Shown here one piece after another: positions 20,162 through 29,232 of a stretch of 64,000 nucleotides of DNA. A program made the position numbers and the translations under genes. The notes below the pieces were generated by a model. That model was not told the origin of the DNA, ran no database searches, and worked only from the letters and a program-made list of their open reading frames with translations. Within the stretch, counting starts at the first letter, position 1; each line of letters begins with the position of its first letter. Source of the DNA: Blattabacterium sp. (Blatta orientalis) str. Tarazona (lineage in GTDB: Bacteria; Bacteroidota; Bacteroidia; Flavobacteriales; Blattabacteriaceae); assembly GCF_000334405.1 (NCBI RefSeq), contig NC_020195.1, forward strand, positions 186,001-250,000, written 5' to 3'.

Positions 20162-20274
20162 TGATTATTAGTTTCTCTTTTTTTCTTCCTTGTATTTCTT
20201 GGATTTGGACGAAGATTTCCATATGTTTTGTTTCTTATTTTTCCTCTTCTAGTTTTTTTATCTCCTTTTCCCAT
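20158..20274 (-). CDS. 30S ribosomal protein THX (bTHX)
   Basis: A 38-residue, very basic protein beginning MGKGDKKTRRGKI, which is the characteristic start of the small-subunit protein THX found in Bacteroidota and Thermus. After this core come YGNLRPNPRN and a lysine/arginine-rich tail. Its ATG lies inside the end of coaE (17-base overlap in another frame) and its stop overlaps the peptidase stop by 4 bases. The gene is easily missed by length cut-offs. In Thermus, THX sits in the head of the 30S subunit and stabilises it; the same role is inferred here. Confidence 0.88.
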   Translation of the reverse strand: MGKGDKKTRRGKIRNKTYGNLRPNPRNTRKKKRETNNH

Positions 20275-20878
20275 TTTTTTTATAAATTTTTGAAATAATT
20301 TCTTTATGTATTTTTTTTGCTTTCTTTTCTAAGAAAGAAATATCTTGGATATTTTTAATGATTATATTAGAATGTTTTATTTTTTTTCTATTAGAAATTT
20401 GAATATTGAGACGATTCAGAATTTGATCTTCTTTTAAATTATCTCTTTTCATAACTCTTTCAATCATTGTTTCTACGGGGGAAGTTAAAGTGATAATTAA
20501 ATCACAGTTTTTATATGCTCCACTTTCAAATAAAATAGCAGATTCTTTGATGAAATATAAAGTTTTTTTTTGAGATAAAATCCAATTTTTGAAATCTAAA
20601 AAAACCCAAGGGTGAACAATGGAACATAACAATTTTAATGCAATAGGATCTCTAAATACTTTTTCAGATAAAAAATTTGTGTTTATTCTATTTTTTTCAT
20701 AAGATTTTTTTCCAAAAATTTTTATAATATTTTTTCTTATATTCTCGATTTTGTTCATTAATATTTTTCCTCTTTTATCAGAGGAATAAACAGGAATTCC
20801 TTTTCTTTCAAAAAAAGAGGAAAATAAACTTTTTCCAGTGCCCATCTTTCCAGTAACTCCTATTAAAAAATATTTCAT
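20258..20878 (-). CDS. coaE: Dephospho-CoA kinase
   Basis: Last step of coenzyme A synthesis: phosphorylates the 3' hydroxyl of dephospho-CoA. Seen: P-loop GKMGTGKS at about residues 10-17, the SSDK motif near 32, LLCSIVHPWVF near 84 and the RDN-x-E/D lid region (MKRDNLKEDQIL) near 145. 206 residues, normal. The start codon overlaps the yajC stop by 4 bases, and the THX start lies inside its end, so yajC, coaE and THX read as one packed minus-strand unit. Confidence 0.93.
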   Translation of the reverse strand: MKYFLIGVTGKMGTGKSLFSSFFERKGIPVYSSDKRGKILMNKIENIRKNIIKIFGKKSYEKNRINTNFLSEKVFRDPIALKLLCSIVHPWVFLDFKNWILSQKKTLYFIKESAILFESGAYKNCDLIITLTSPVETMIERVMKRDNLKEDQILNRLNIQISNRKKIKHSNIIIKNIQDISFLEKKAKKIHKEIISKIYKKNGKRR

Positions 20879-21204
20879 TTCTTTTCTATTTTAGGTGTTT
20901 TTGCACTAAAAGTATTTCCATAACGTAATTGAGTTAATTCTTTAGATATAGTATTTCTTTCAAGTTTTATTTTTCCTACAATGGTTTCTAATATATAGAA
21001 GTGATCTGTAACTTCTATAATTTTTCCATGTATCCCTGAACTCGTTACTATGTGATTCCCTTTTTTTATATTTTCTTGGAATTTCTTTTCTATTTTTTGT
21101 TTTCGTATTTGGGGACGTATCATGAAAAAATAAAATACAATAAATATTAGAGCAAACATCCAAAGAGTATTTGTTATAGGATTTTGTTGTAATATGGAAA
21201 ACAT
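20875..21204 (-). CDS. yajC: Preprotein translocase subunit YajC
   Basis: Small accessory subunit of the SecDF-YajC complex at the inner membrane. Seen: one N-terminal membrane helix (about residues 13-31), followed immediately by FFMIRPQIRKQKI, the family signature, then the cytosolic KGNHIVTSSGIHGKI and VGKIKLERNTIS regions. 109 residues, normal. Located between nusB (64 bases upstream) and coaE (4-base overlap), the Flavobacteria-typical nusB-yajC-coaE arrangement. Confidence 0.93.
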   Translation of the reverse strand: MFSILQQNPITNTLWMFALIFIVFYFFMIRPQIRKQKIEKKFQENIKKGNHIVTSSGIHGKIIEVTDHFYILETIVGKIKLERNTISKELTQLRYGNTFSAKTPKIEKK

Positions 21205-21267
21205 AAAATAAAAATTAATATTTCTTTATAAATAATAATAAAATAAATAAACATAAGAATAAATTAA

Positions 21268-22209
21268 TTACTTTAATCCTTTTCCTACTTTGAAAATTTT
21301 ATTATTTTTATGTAACAATTTGAATACTTGATCTAGAATTCCATTAATAAAAGTTTTGCTTTTATCCATACAAAAAATTTTTGCAATTTCTATATATTCA
21401 TTCATCGTTGCTTTTGGGGGAATATTTGGAAAATATAAGAATTCACAAATAGCCATTTGTAATATGATTAAATCAATTATGGCTATCCTTTCTATATTCC
21501 AATTGTTGGATATATTGCTAATTAATTCATTAAATTCCCTTTTATGAAAAATTGTGTTTCTATATAAACTAACGATAAATTTTTTACTTTCATCGTTCCT
21601 ATAAACATTATACAATTTAAAATTTTTTGGAGTAGATAATTGAATAAATTGCAAAGTTTTACACACCATCATATGTGCTATATATAAGTCATTTGATCCA
21701 TTTATATACAGATCTTCTATATATTCTACCAATTTTTTATTAGGAATGACAAAATTTTTGTAATATTTGATGAGAAAATTTTTATCTTTTTCAAAAGAAG
21801 AATTAGGCTCTTGAATATCCAAAAAATTGGATTCTTGTATTTCCTTTAATAAAAAAAGAACATATTGATCTTGTTTTTCCCATAAGATTTTTTCAGAATT
21901 TTTTTTCTTGTAATCATATTCCAATAAATATTTATTATTAGACAATATTTTTATTACAGAATTATATGCAATTTTTTGCACAGGACTAATTTTATTTTTA
22001 GGAATAAATCGATTTATTTTTAGTGCTTTATCTCTAATTTTTAAGATCAAATGAAGAAGCGATATATACAAATCATGCAATTCATCAATGCTTTGAAGCA
22101 TGTTTTTTTCTACTTTACTTGAATCCATTTTAGATAGATGTTGAGCATATAAAAATTGCAAACTTCTTATTCTGAAATATCGCCTAATTAACATTTTTTT
22201 AAATGGCAT
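21268..22209 (-). CDS. nusB: Transcription antitermination factor NusB (long Bacteroidota form)
   Basis: Binds boxA RNA with S10 to allow antitermination in rRNA operons. The C-terminal 110 residues (from about 185) carry the NusB fold, with IERIAIIDLIILQMAICEFLYFP and MNEYIEIAKIFCMDKSKTFINGILD. The N-terminal extension of about 170 residues is usual in Bacteroidota NusB. Total 313 residues. The second methionine in frame (MLIRRYFRIRSLQFLYA, 22194) matches the usual start better than 22209. S10, its partner, is encoded at 58308. Confidence 0.9.
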   Translation of the reverse strand: MPFKKMLIRRYFRIRSLQFLYAQHLSKMDSSKVEKNMLQSIDELHDLYISLLHLILKIRDKALKINRFIPKNKISPVQKIAYNSVIKILSNNKYLLEYDYKKKNSEKILWEKQDQYVLFLLKEIQESNFLDIQEPNSSFEKDKNFLIKYYKNFVIPNKKLVEYIEDLYINGSNDLYIAHMMVCKTLQFIQLSTPKNFKLYNVYRNDESKKFIVSLYRNTIFHKREFNELISNISNNWNIERIAIIDLIILQMAICEFLYFPNIPPKATMNEYIEIAKIFCMDKSKTFINGILDQVFKLLHKNNKIFKVGKGLK

Positions 22210-22302
22210 AGATTTTTTTTATACAATAACGTAAGTCTTGCAATTTTTGCAATTATATAAATAAAAAGTGAAACTTAAAAAGTTTGTAATTTTGTGTTTT
22301 GT

Positions 22303-24030
22303 ATGGGGGGTTTACTGTCTTTTAGTAAGAAATATTTTCGTAAATATAAATCACGTTTGTGCATGGGGTTTATATTAATTTTAATATCCAATGTTTTAAC
22401 TTTGTTGCCTATTCCATATATAGGAAAATCTATTAATATCATAAAAAATATTTTCACAAGTTTTTCAAAACATGATACAAGGGATTATTCCAATTTAGAA
22501 ATGAAGATCTGCATCTATACAGGTATTATATTGATAATTCCAATTATAGGTGGATTTGTAAAATATCACATGAGGCAATGTATTATTACTACATCTAGAA
22601 TGATTGAATTTGATATAAAAAATGAAATATTTTCGCATTATCAAAAACTTAATTTATCTTTTTACAGAAAAAATTCAACAGGAGATTTAATGAATCGTCT
22701 TACAGAAGATGTTTCTTTTATACGACAGTATATAGGTCCAGGAGTCATGTATTTTATCAATCTTGTAGTTTTATTTTTAATGGTTATCATACAAATGTTT
22801 CGTATAGATCGAACATTAACCTTTTATGTAATATTACCTATACCAATTCTTTTTGTTTCTATTTATTATATTAGTATTTACATAACTAAAAAAAGTGAAG
22901 AAGTTCAAAATTATCAATCTATTATTTGTTCTTTTATGCAAGAAACTTTTTCTGGGATTCAAGTAATTAAATCATTTGTATCTGAAAAATTTTTTCAAGA
23001 AAAACATAAAAAAGTTATATTGGAATATCGAAATAAAAATATAGAATTGGCAAAAATTGATACCATTCTATCTTCTGTTATTATTTTTCTTATTGGAACA
23101 AGTCATTTATTAATTCTTTTTTTTGGAGGTAAAAAATATTTTAAAGGAGAAATAAGAGAAATAGGAACTATTGCAGAATTTTTTACGTATATAAATGTTT
23201 TGATTTTTCCTTTTATTATTTTAGGATGGGTGGTCTCTATTGTAGAAAGAGCGAAAGTATCACAAATACGTATTAATGAATTTTTAAAAGAAACGCCTGA
23301 AATATTTAATAATAATAATTTAATAAAAACTAAAATTTTTGGAAAGGTTCAATTTAAAAATGTTAGCTTTATTTACAACAGAAAAGACAAACCTACGAAA
23401 ACTATAAGTAAAGTATCTTTTACTATTCCAAAAGGGAAAACTTTAATATTGACTGGAGAAACAGGATCTGGAAAAACGACTATAGGGAGATTGATATCCC
23501 GTTTATATGATCCTTATAAAGGAGAAATTCTTATCGATAATCTATCTTTGAAAAATCATGATCTTTATAATTTCCGAAGTAAAATAGGTTACGTCCCTCA
23601 AGAATCCTTTCTATTTTCGGATTCTATTTATAATAACATAGCTTTAGGAAGTATAGAAAAAGTGGAACCTTGTAAAGTTTATGATGCAGCGAAAAAGGCT
23701 ATGATAGAAAATGATATTCTTAATTTTAAAAACGGATACGAAACTGTTATAGGAGAAAGAGGAATAACTTTATCTGGAGGTCAGAAACAAAGAATATGTA
23801 TAGCTAGAGCTATTATAAGAAATCCAAGCATTCTTATATTTGATGATAGTTTTTCTGCTATAGATCAAAAAACTAGAAAATCAATCATTCGTTATATAAA
23901 AGAGGATATGAAAAATACTACTATTATCATTATTACACATGATATTTCATATATATCTGATTTTGATCTTATTATTGTTTTGAAAAATGGAAAAATATCT
24001 AAAATAGGAAATCATAGTATCTTTTTTTAA
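22303..24030 (+). CDS. ABC transporter, fused permease and ATPase (MsbA-like)
   Basis: Half-transporter that works as a dimer, family of lipid and drug exporters. Seen: six membrane helices in about the first 310 residues, with the coupling region TGDLMNRLTEDV; then the nucleotide-binding domain with Walker A GETGSGKT near 385-392, Q-loop PQESFLF, signature LSGGQKQR near 490, Walker B ILIFDD and the H-loop ITHD. The ATG at 22303 is preferred to a TTG at 22294. 575 residues, normal. Lipid A/phospholipid flipping (MsbA) is a plausible role but not shown by the sequence. Confidence 0.88.
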   Translation: MGGLLSFSKKYFRKYKSRLCMGFILILISNVLTLLPIPYIGKSINIIKNIFTSFSKHDTRDYSNLEMKICIYTGIILIIPIIGGFVKYHMRQCIITTSRMIEFDIKNEIFSHYQKLNLSFYRKNSTGDLMNRLTEDVSFIRQYIGPGVMYFINLVVLFLMVIIQMFRIDRTLTFYVILPIPILFVSIYYISIYITKKSEEVQNYQSIICSFMQETFSGIQVIKSFVSEKFFQEKHKKVILEYRNKNIELAKIDTILSSVIIFLIGTSHLLILFFGGKKYFKGEIREIGTIAEFFTYINVLIFPFIILGWVVSIVERAKVSQIRINEFLKETPEIFNNNNLIKTKIFGKVQFKNVSFIYNRKDKPTKTISKVSFTIPKGKTLILTGETGSGKTTIGRLISRLYDPYKGEILIDNLSLKNHDLYNFRSKIGYVPQESFLFSDSIYNNIALGSIEKVEPCKVYDAAKKAMIENDILNFKNGYETVIGERGITLSGGQKQRICIARAIIRNPSILIFDDSFSAIDQKTRKSIIRYIKEDMKNTTIIIITHDISYISDFDLIIVLKNGKISKIGNHSIFF

Positions 24031-24121
24031 AAAAAATTATTTAGAATAATTTCAGGAAAACGTGGTATAGACCGTTTTTTTTATTTAGATTTGCTTAATT
24101 AGGAATATAATATTGTTTGAA

Positions 24122-24511
24122 ATGGACGAAAAAGAAAATATTAAAGAAAGAAATGAAATTTGTTCACGTACTCTAAAGACTGGGAGTCGTACTTATTTTT
24201 TTGATGCAAGAGAAACTAGAGCAGGAGATTATTATTTAACTATAACTGAAAGTAAGAAAAACTTTTCTGAAACTGGTGAAGTTACTTATAAAAAACATAA
24301 AATATACTTGTATAAAGAAGATTTTTCAAAGTTTCAGAGCATATTAGATGATATGATTCGATTTATCATTAATGAAAAAGGAAGAGAAGTCATCTCAGAG
24401 CGTCATCAAAAAGATTTTAAAAATCATGCTTTTAATCAAGAAATTAAAGATGTGCAAAAAAAAACATCAGAAACGAAAAATTTTACAAATATTGATTTTG
24501 AAGATATATAA
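24122..24511 (+). CDS. PUR-family DNA/RNA-binding protein (DUF3276)
   Basis: Bacteroidota-typical small protein of the DUF3276 family, related to the PUR-alpha nucleic-acid-binding fold. Seen: the core TGSRTYFFDARETRAGDYYLTIT-type repeat near residues 19-40 followed by HKIYLYKEDFSKF near 58, then an acidic/lysine-rich tail without clear structure. 129 residues from the ATG at 24122. Its cellular role is not established; nucleic-acid binding is inferred from the fold. It stands before a HAD phosphatase gene, 68 bases apart. Confidence 0.85.
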   Translation: MDEKENIKERNEICSRTLKTGSRTYFFDARETRAGDYYLTITESKKNFSETGEVTYKKHKIYLYKEDFSKFQSILDDMIRFIINEKGREVISERHQKDFKNHAFNQEIKDVQKKTSETKNFTNIDFEDI

Positions 24512-24579
24512 TGGCAAAAGCAGTATTCATTCATTATAGTTTTTATAGTGATTTTTTAAGTTGTTATTGATTGATTTTT

Positions 24580-25080
24580 ATGGATAACTATAGGAATATA
24601 ATGAATAATATTAATACTTTTATATTTGATGTTGATGGGGTATTAACAAATTGTACTTTAAATCTATTTCCTGACGGAAATATGGTTCGTCAAATGTTTG
24701 CTAAAGATGGATATGCCATGCAATTAGCAAAAAAAAAAGGCTATAATTTGTGTATTATAACAAGGGGATCAGATTTGATGGTTTTTAGACGTCTAAGAGG
24801 TTTGAATATTCGTCATATTTATCAAGGAGTTAATAATAAAAAGAAATATTTAGATGAATATTGTCATACTTTGAATATTGCCAGGAATAGTATACTATAT
24901 ATGGGAGATGATATTCCAGATATGGAAATTATGAAATCTGTCGCATTGCCTTGCTCCCCGATAGATGCTGTTCAAGAGGTTAAAGAAATATCTAAATATA
25001 TTTCTCCAAAAGAAGGCGGAAAAGGATGCGTAAGAGATGTAATTGAACAAACTTTAAAAATTCAAAAAAACTGGTTTTAA
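24580..25080 (+). CDS. kdsC: HAD-family phosphatase (KdsC-like)
   Basis: HAD phosphatase of the C0 (capless) type. Seen: nucleophile motif DVDGVLTN near residue 16, motif II ITRG, motif III lysine in NNKKKYLDEY, and motif IV MGDDIPDMEIM, which all match 3-deoxy-D-manno-octulosonate-8-phosphate phosphatase. Length 166 residues, normal. Starts at ATG 24580 or 24601; the upstream TTG at 24571 is less likely. No other Kdo or lipopolysaccharide sugar gene is in the window, so the true substrate remains open. A two-way terminator follows. Confidence 0.82.
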   Translation: MDNYRNIMNNINTFIFDVDGVLTNCTLNLFPDGNMVRQMFAKDGYAMQLAKKKGYNLCIITRGSDLMVFRRLRGLNIRHIYQGVNNKKKYLDEYCHTLNIARNSILYMGDDIPDMEIMKSVALPCSPIDAVQEVKEISKYISPKEGGKGCVRDVIEQTLKIQKNWF

Positions 25081-25082
25081 AA

Positions 25083-25119
25083 AAAAAATAGTGTCCTAAA
25101 TAAGCAGACACTATTTTTT
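25083..25119. terminator. Bidirectional intrinsic terminator between kdsC and groEL
   Basis: AAAAAATAGTGTC and its complement GACACTATTTTTT enclose an 11-base loop. A-run on one side and T-run on the other allow it to end both the plus-strand kdsC transcript and the minus-strand groEL transcript. Confidence 0.85.
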
Positions 25120-25127
25120 TTCTTTAA

Positions 25128-27096
<1,969 letters not shown>

Positions 27097-27118
27097 ATTT
27101 AAAATAATTTTTAAGGTT

Positions 27119-27134
27119 AACGATACTTATCGTT
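27119..27134 (-). repeat. Inverted repeat in the groES leader
   Basis: AACGAT, loop ACTT, ATCGTT: a perfect 6-bp stem 23 bases upstream of the groES ATG. It overlaps the transcription start predicted from the -24/-12 element, so it could be an operator or a leader hairpin. Confidence 0.4.
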
Positions 27135-27137
27135 CAA

Positions 27138-27153
27138 AGCCAAAAACATGCCA
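27138..27153 (-). promoter_or_regulatory. Sigma54-like -24/-12 element upstream of groES
   Basis: The minus strand reads TGGCATGTTTTTGGCT. Against the sigma54 consensus TGGCACGNNNNTTGCW it keeps the invariant GG and GC doublets 10 bases apart and differs at two other positions. The predicted start near 27127 leaves a leader of about 31 bases. A sigma54 activator gene lies four genes upstream in the same strand. Sequence match only. Confidence 0.5.
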
Positions 27154-27183
27154 AATGTAAAAAATTCGAATTTTTTACATTTG
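27152..27183. repeat. Perfect 32-bp palindrome between secG and groES
   Basis: Positions 27152-27167 (CAAATGTAAAAAATTC) are the exact reverse complement of 27168-27183. It touches the -24 end of the groES element. It could be a terminator hairpin for the secG transcript, an operator, or an activator-binding site; the sequence does not decide. Confidence 0.8.
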
Positions 27184-27225
27184 TATAAAATTTAATGCCA
27201 TAATGACATATTTACTGTTTGTATT

Positions 27226-27450
27226 TTAATAATAAATTGAAAAAAAAGTTAAAAACAAGATAATGATAGATAAGGTCCAAGTTATTTTTTCCAAAAAAAT
27301 ATTAGTTCTCTTTATTCCAAAAAATCTAAAATTTTTCTCCATAAAAGATTGAGAAATAAATCCTTTTTTAGGATTTTGGATCAAAATTATCCCAATAAGA
27401 AACAAACATGTTAGAATAATAAAAAATCCAATAAGTATAGTTAAATACAT
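27226..27450 (-). CDS. secG: Preprotein translocase subunit SecG
   Basis: Small subunit of the SecYEG channel. Seen: two membrane helices (about residues 3-24 and 53-73) joined by a loop containing LIQNPKKGFISQSF, the family landmark. 74 residues, shorter than free-living relatives because the C-terminal hydrophilic tail is missing, which is common in SecG. Twelve bases after lptE, and upstream of groES, the standard Bacteroidota order. Confidence 0.88.
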   Translation of the reverse strand: MYLTILIGFFIILTCLFLIGIILIQNPKKGFISQSFMEKNFRFFGIKRTNIFLEKITWTLSIIILFLTFFSIYY

Positions 27451-27462
27451 TAATCGTTTTTT

Positions 27463-27933
27463 TTACCAATTATTAAATATTCTATTGTATAATTTTACTA
27501 CAAAATTTTTTGTAATTCGATCTATTATATAAGAATTATCCAGGAAAAAAACCTCCTCATGAGGAACTTTCTCTAAAATTTCAAAATTTTGAGTCCAATT
27601 TTTCTCTGGATTAGAATTATCTTTGCAAAAAATTTTTGCTTTTATTTCAATTATTTTCAATGGATAATTTTTTATTGAATGTATTTTATAATCAGTAATT
27701 TTCCCCTCTAAAAGAAGATCTCCATTTTTCAAAACTAAACCTAAAGGATTATGCAAAAGGATATAATCTTCGAATTTTTTTTTCATTTCAAATGAAAGAG
27801 ATTTTCCTGGGATATTTATTTCTTCCGAAAAATTTCCAAGTTCTATTGTTTTTTCTCTTTTGGAGGAATATACATGATTAAAAAATACAGTTAAACCAGT
27901 GATAAAAATAATCAGAATTTTCTTACAGACCAT
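27463..27933 (-). CDS. lptE: LptE-like lipopolysaccharide-assembly protein, without lipobox
   Basis: Resembles the Bacteroidota LptE protein that plugs the outer-membrane LptD pore. Seen: an N-terminal signal-type helix (residues 4-18), a mid region NGDLLLEGKITDYKI matching the family core, and the usual C-terminal ending in NW. 156 residues. Free-living relatives have a lipobox cysteine after the signal helix; here the segment reads VFFNHVYSSKRE with no cysteine, so lipid anchoring appears lost. Its start overlaps the end of the sigma54 regulator by 11 bases. The call leans partly on gene order. Confidence 0.75.
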   Translation of the reverse strand: MVCKKILIIFITGLTVFFNHVYSSKREKTIELGNFSEEINIPGKSLSFEMKKKFEDYILLHNPLGLVLKNGDLLLEGKITDYKIHSIKNYPLKIIEIKAKIFCKDNSNPEKNWTQNFEILEKVPHEEVFFLDNSYIIDRITKNFVVKLYNRIFNNW

Positions 27934-29215
27934 ATTGTTTGATTTTCCTATACAATGTTCTTTCTGAAATCCCTAACTCTCTAGCTGTTTTTCTCCTTTT
28001 TCCATTATTTTTTTTTAGAGCCTTTTGAATAAATTCTATTTCTTTTTTCTGTAAAGAAAAAGTGTTTGATTCGTTTTTATTAGTAGAATCTTCTTCTACT
28101 TCTTCATAATCAAAATCTTCATTTGTCGATGGATTTTTAGATGAATTAGAAGAATGTTCTAATCTAAATATAGAATCTTCTACTATAGATTTTACAGGAT
28201 TATTGGAGGGTTTGATCATATTTCCAAAAACTTTTTCCATAAGTTGTTGATTTTCTTCTAAAAAATTATTATTAGTATTATTTTTACTTTTTATCAATTG
28301 AAAGGTTAAATTTTTTAGATTATTCAAATTTTTTCTCATGTCAAACAAAATTTTATAAAGAAAATCTCTTTCATTTGAAAAATCATGAAAGAATTGTTCG
28401 TTATTTGAACTAGAAAATGATAAAGAAGGAATATTTTCTGGAAGATATTCTTTTAATTTTTCTATAGAAATTTCACGTTTTTTTCTAACTACAGATACTT
28501 GTTCTGTTAAGTTTTTTAATTGTCTAATATTTCCAGGCCAAGGATAATTTTCTAAATACTTAAAGGCATCTTCAGTAAGTTTTATTGGAGGCATGTGATA
28601 TTTTTCAGCAAAATCATTAGAAAATTTTTTAAACAATAATCTAATATCGTTCTTACGAAAACGTAAAGGAGGGACATTAATTTGTACAGTATTTAGACGA
28701 TAAAATAAATCTTCTCTAAATTTTCCTTTTTGAATAGATTCTATCATATTCAAATTAGTAGCAGCTACAATGCGTATATTAGTCTTTTGTATTTGAGAAG
28801 ATCCTACTTTAATAAATTCACCGGATTCTAAAACTCTAAGAAGACGAACTTGTGTAGTTAAAGGTAGTTCTCCTACTTCATCTAAAAAAATAGTTCCTCC
28901 ATCTGCCCCTTCAAAATATCCTTTACGCATACTTGTAGCCCCTGTAAAAGATCCTTTTTCGTGTCCAAATAATTCGCTATCAATTGTTCCTTCTGGAATA
29001 GCCCCACAATTTACAGCTATATAAGAATGATGTTTTCTACAAGAAAATTGATGAATAATTTTTGGAATGAATTCTTTTCCTACTCCACTCTCTCCAAGAA
29101 CTAATACAGAAATATCTGTAGGCGCTACTTGAACAGCTTTTTCCAAAGCTCTATGCAAGGAATATTCATTTCCAACAATACTAAATTTTTGTTTTATATT
29201 GTGAATAGATTCCAT
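27923..29215 (-). CDS. Sigma54-dependent transcriptional activator (AAA+, Fis-type HTH)
   Basis: Bacterial enhancer-binding protein that uses ATP to open sigma54 promoters. Seen: Walker A GESGVGKE (about 41-48), the sigma54-contact loop GSFTGA near 87-92 (usually GAFTGA), Walker B GGTIFLDEVGE near 107, arginine-finger region FREDLFYRL, sensor II GNIRQL, then a long Ser/Asn/Glu-rich linker (about 265-390) and a C-terminal Fis helix-turn-helix ARELGISERTLYRKI. There is no receiver or other sensory domain, so it starts directly with AAA+. 430 residues. Possible targets in this window are groES and dnaK. Confidence 0.93.
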   Translation of the reverse strand: MESIHNIKQKFSIVGNEYSLHRALEKAVQVAPTDISVLVLGESGVGKEFIPKIIHQFSCRKHHSYIAVNCGAIPEGTIDSELFGHEKGSFTGATSMRKGYFEGADGGTIFLDEVGELPLTTQVRLLRVLESGEFIKVGSSQIQKTNIRIVAATNLNMIESIQKGKFREDLFYRLNTVQINVPPLRFRKNDIRLLFKKFSNDFAEKYHMPPIKLTEDAFKYLENYPWPGNIRQLKNLTEQVSVVRKKREISIEKLKEYLPENIPSLSFSSSNNEQFFHDFSNERDFLYKILFDMRKNLNNLKNLTFQLIKSKNNTNNNFLEENQQLMEKVFGNMIKPSNNPVKSIVEDSIFRLEHSSNSSKNPSTNEDFDYEEVEEDSTNKNESNTFSLQKKEIEFIQKALKKNNGKRRKTARELGISERTLYRKIKQYGL

Positions 29216-29232
29216 GTATGGAATGGATTTTA

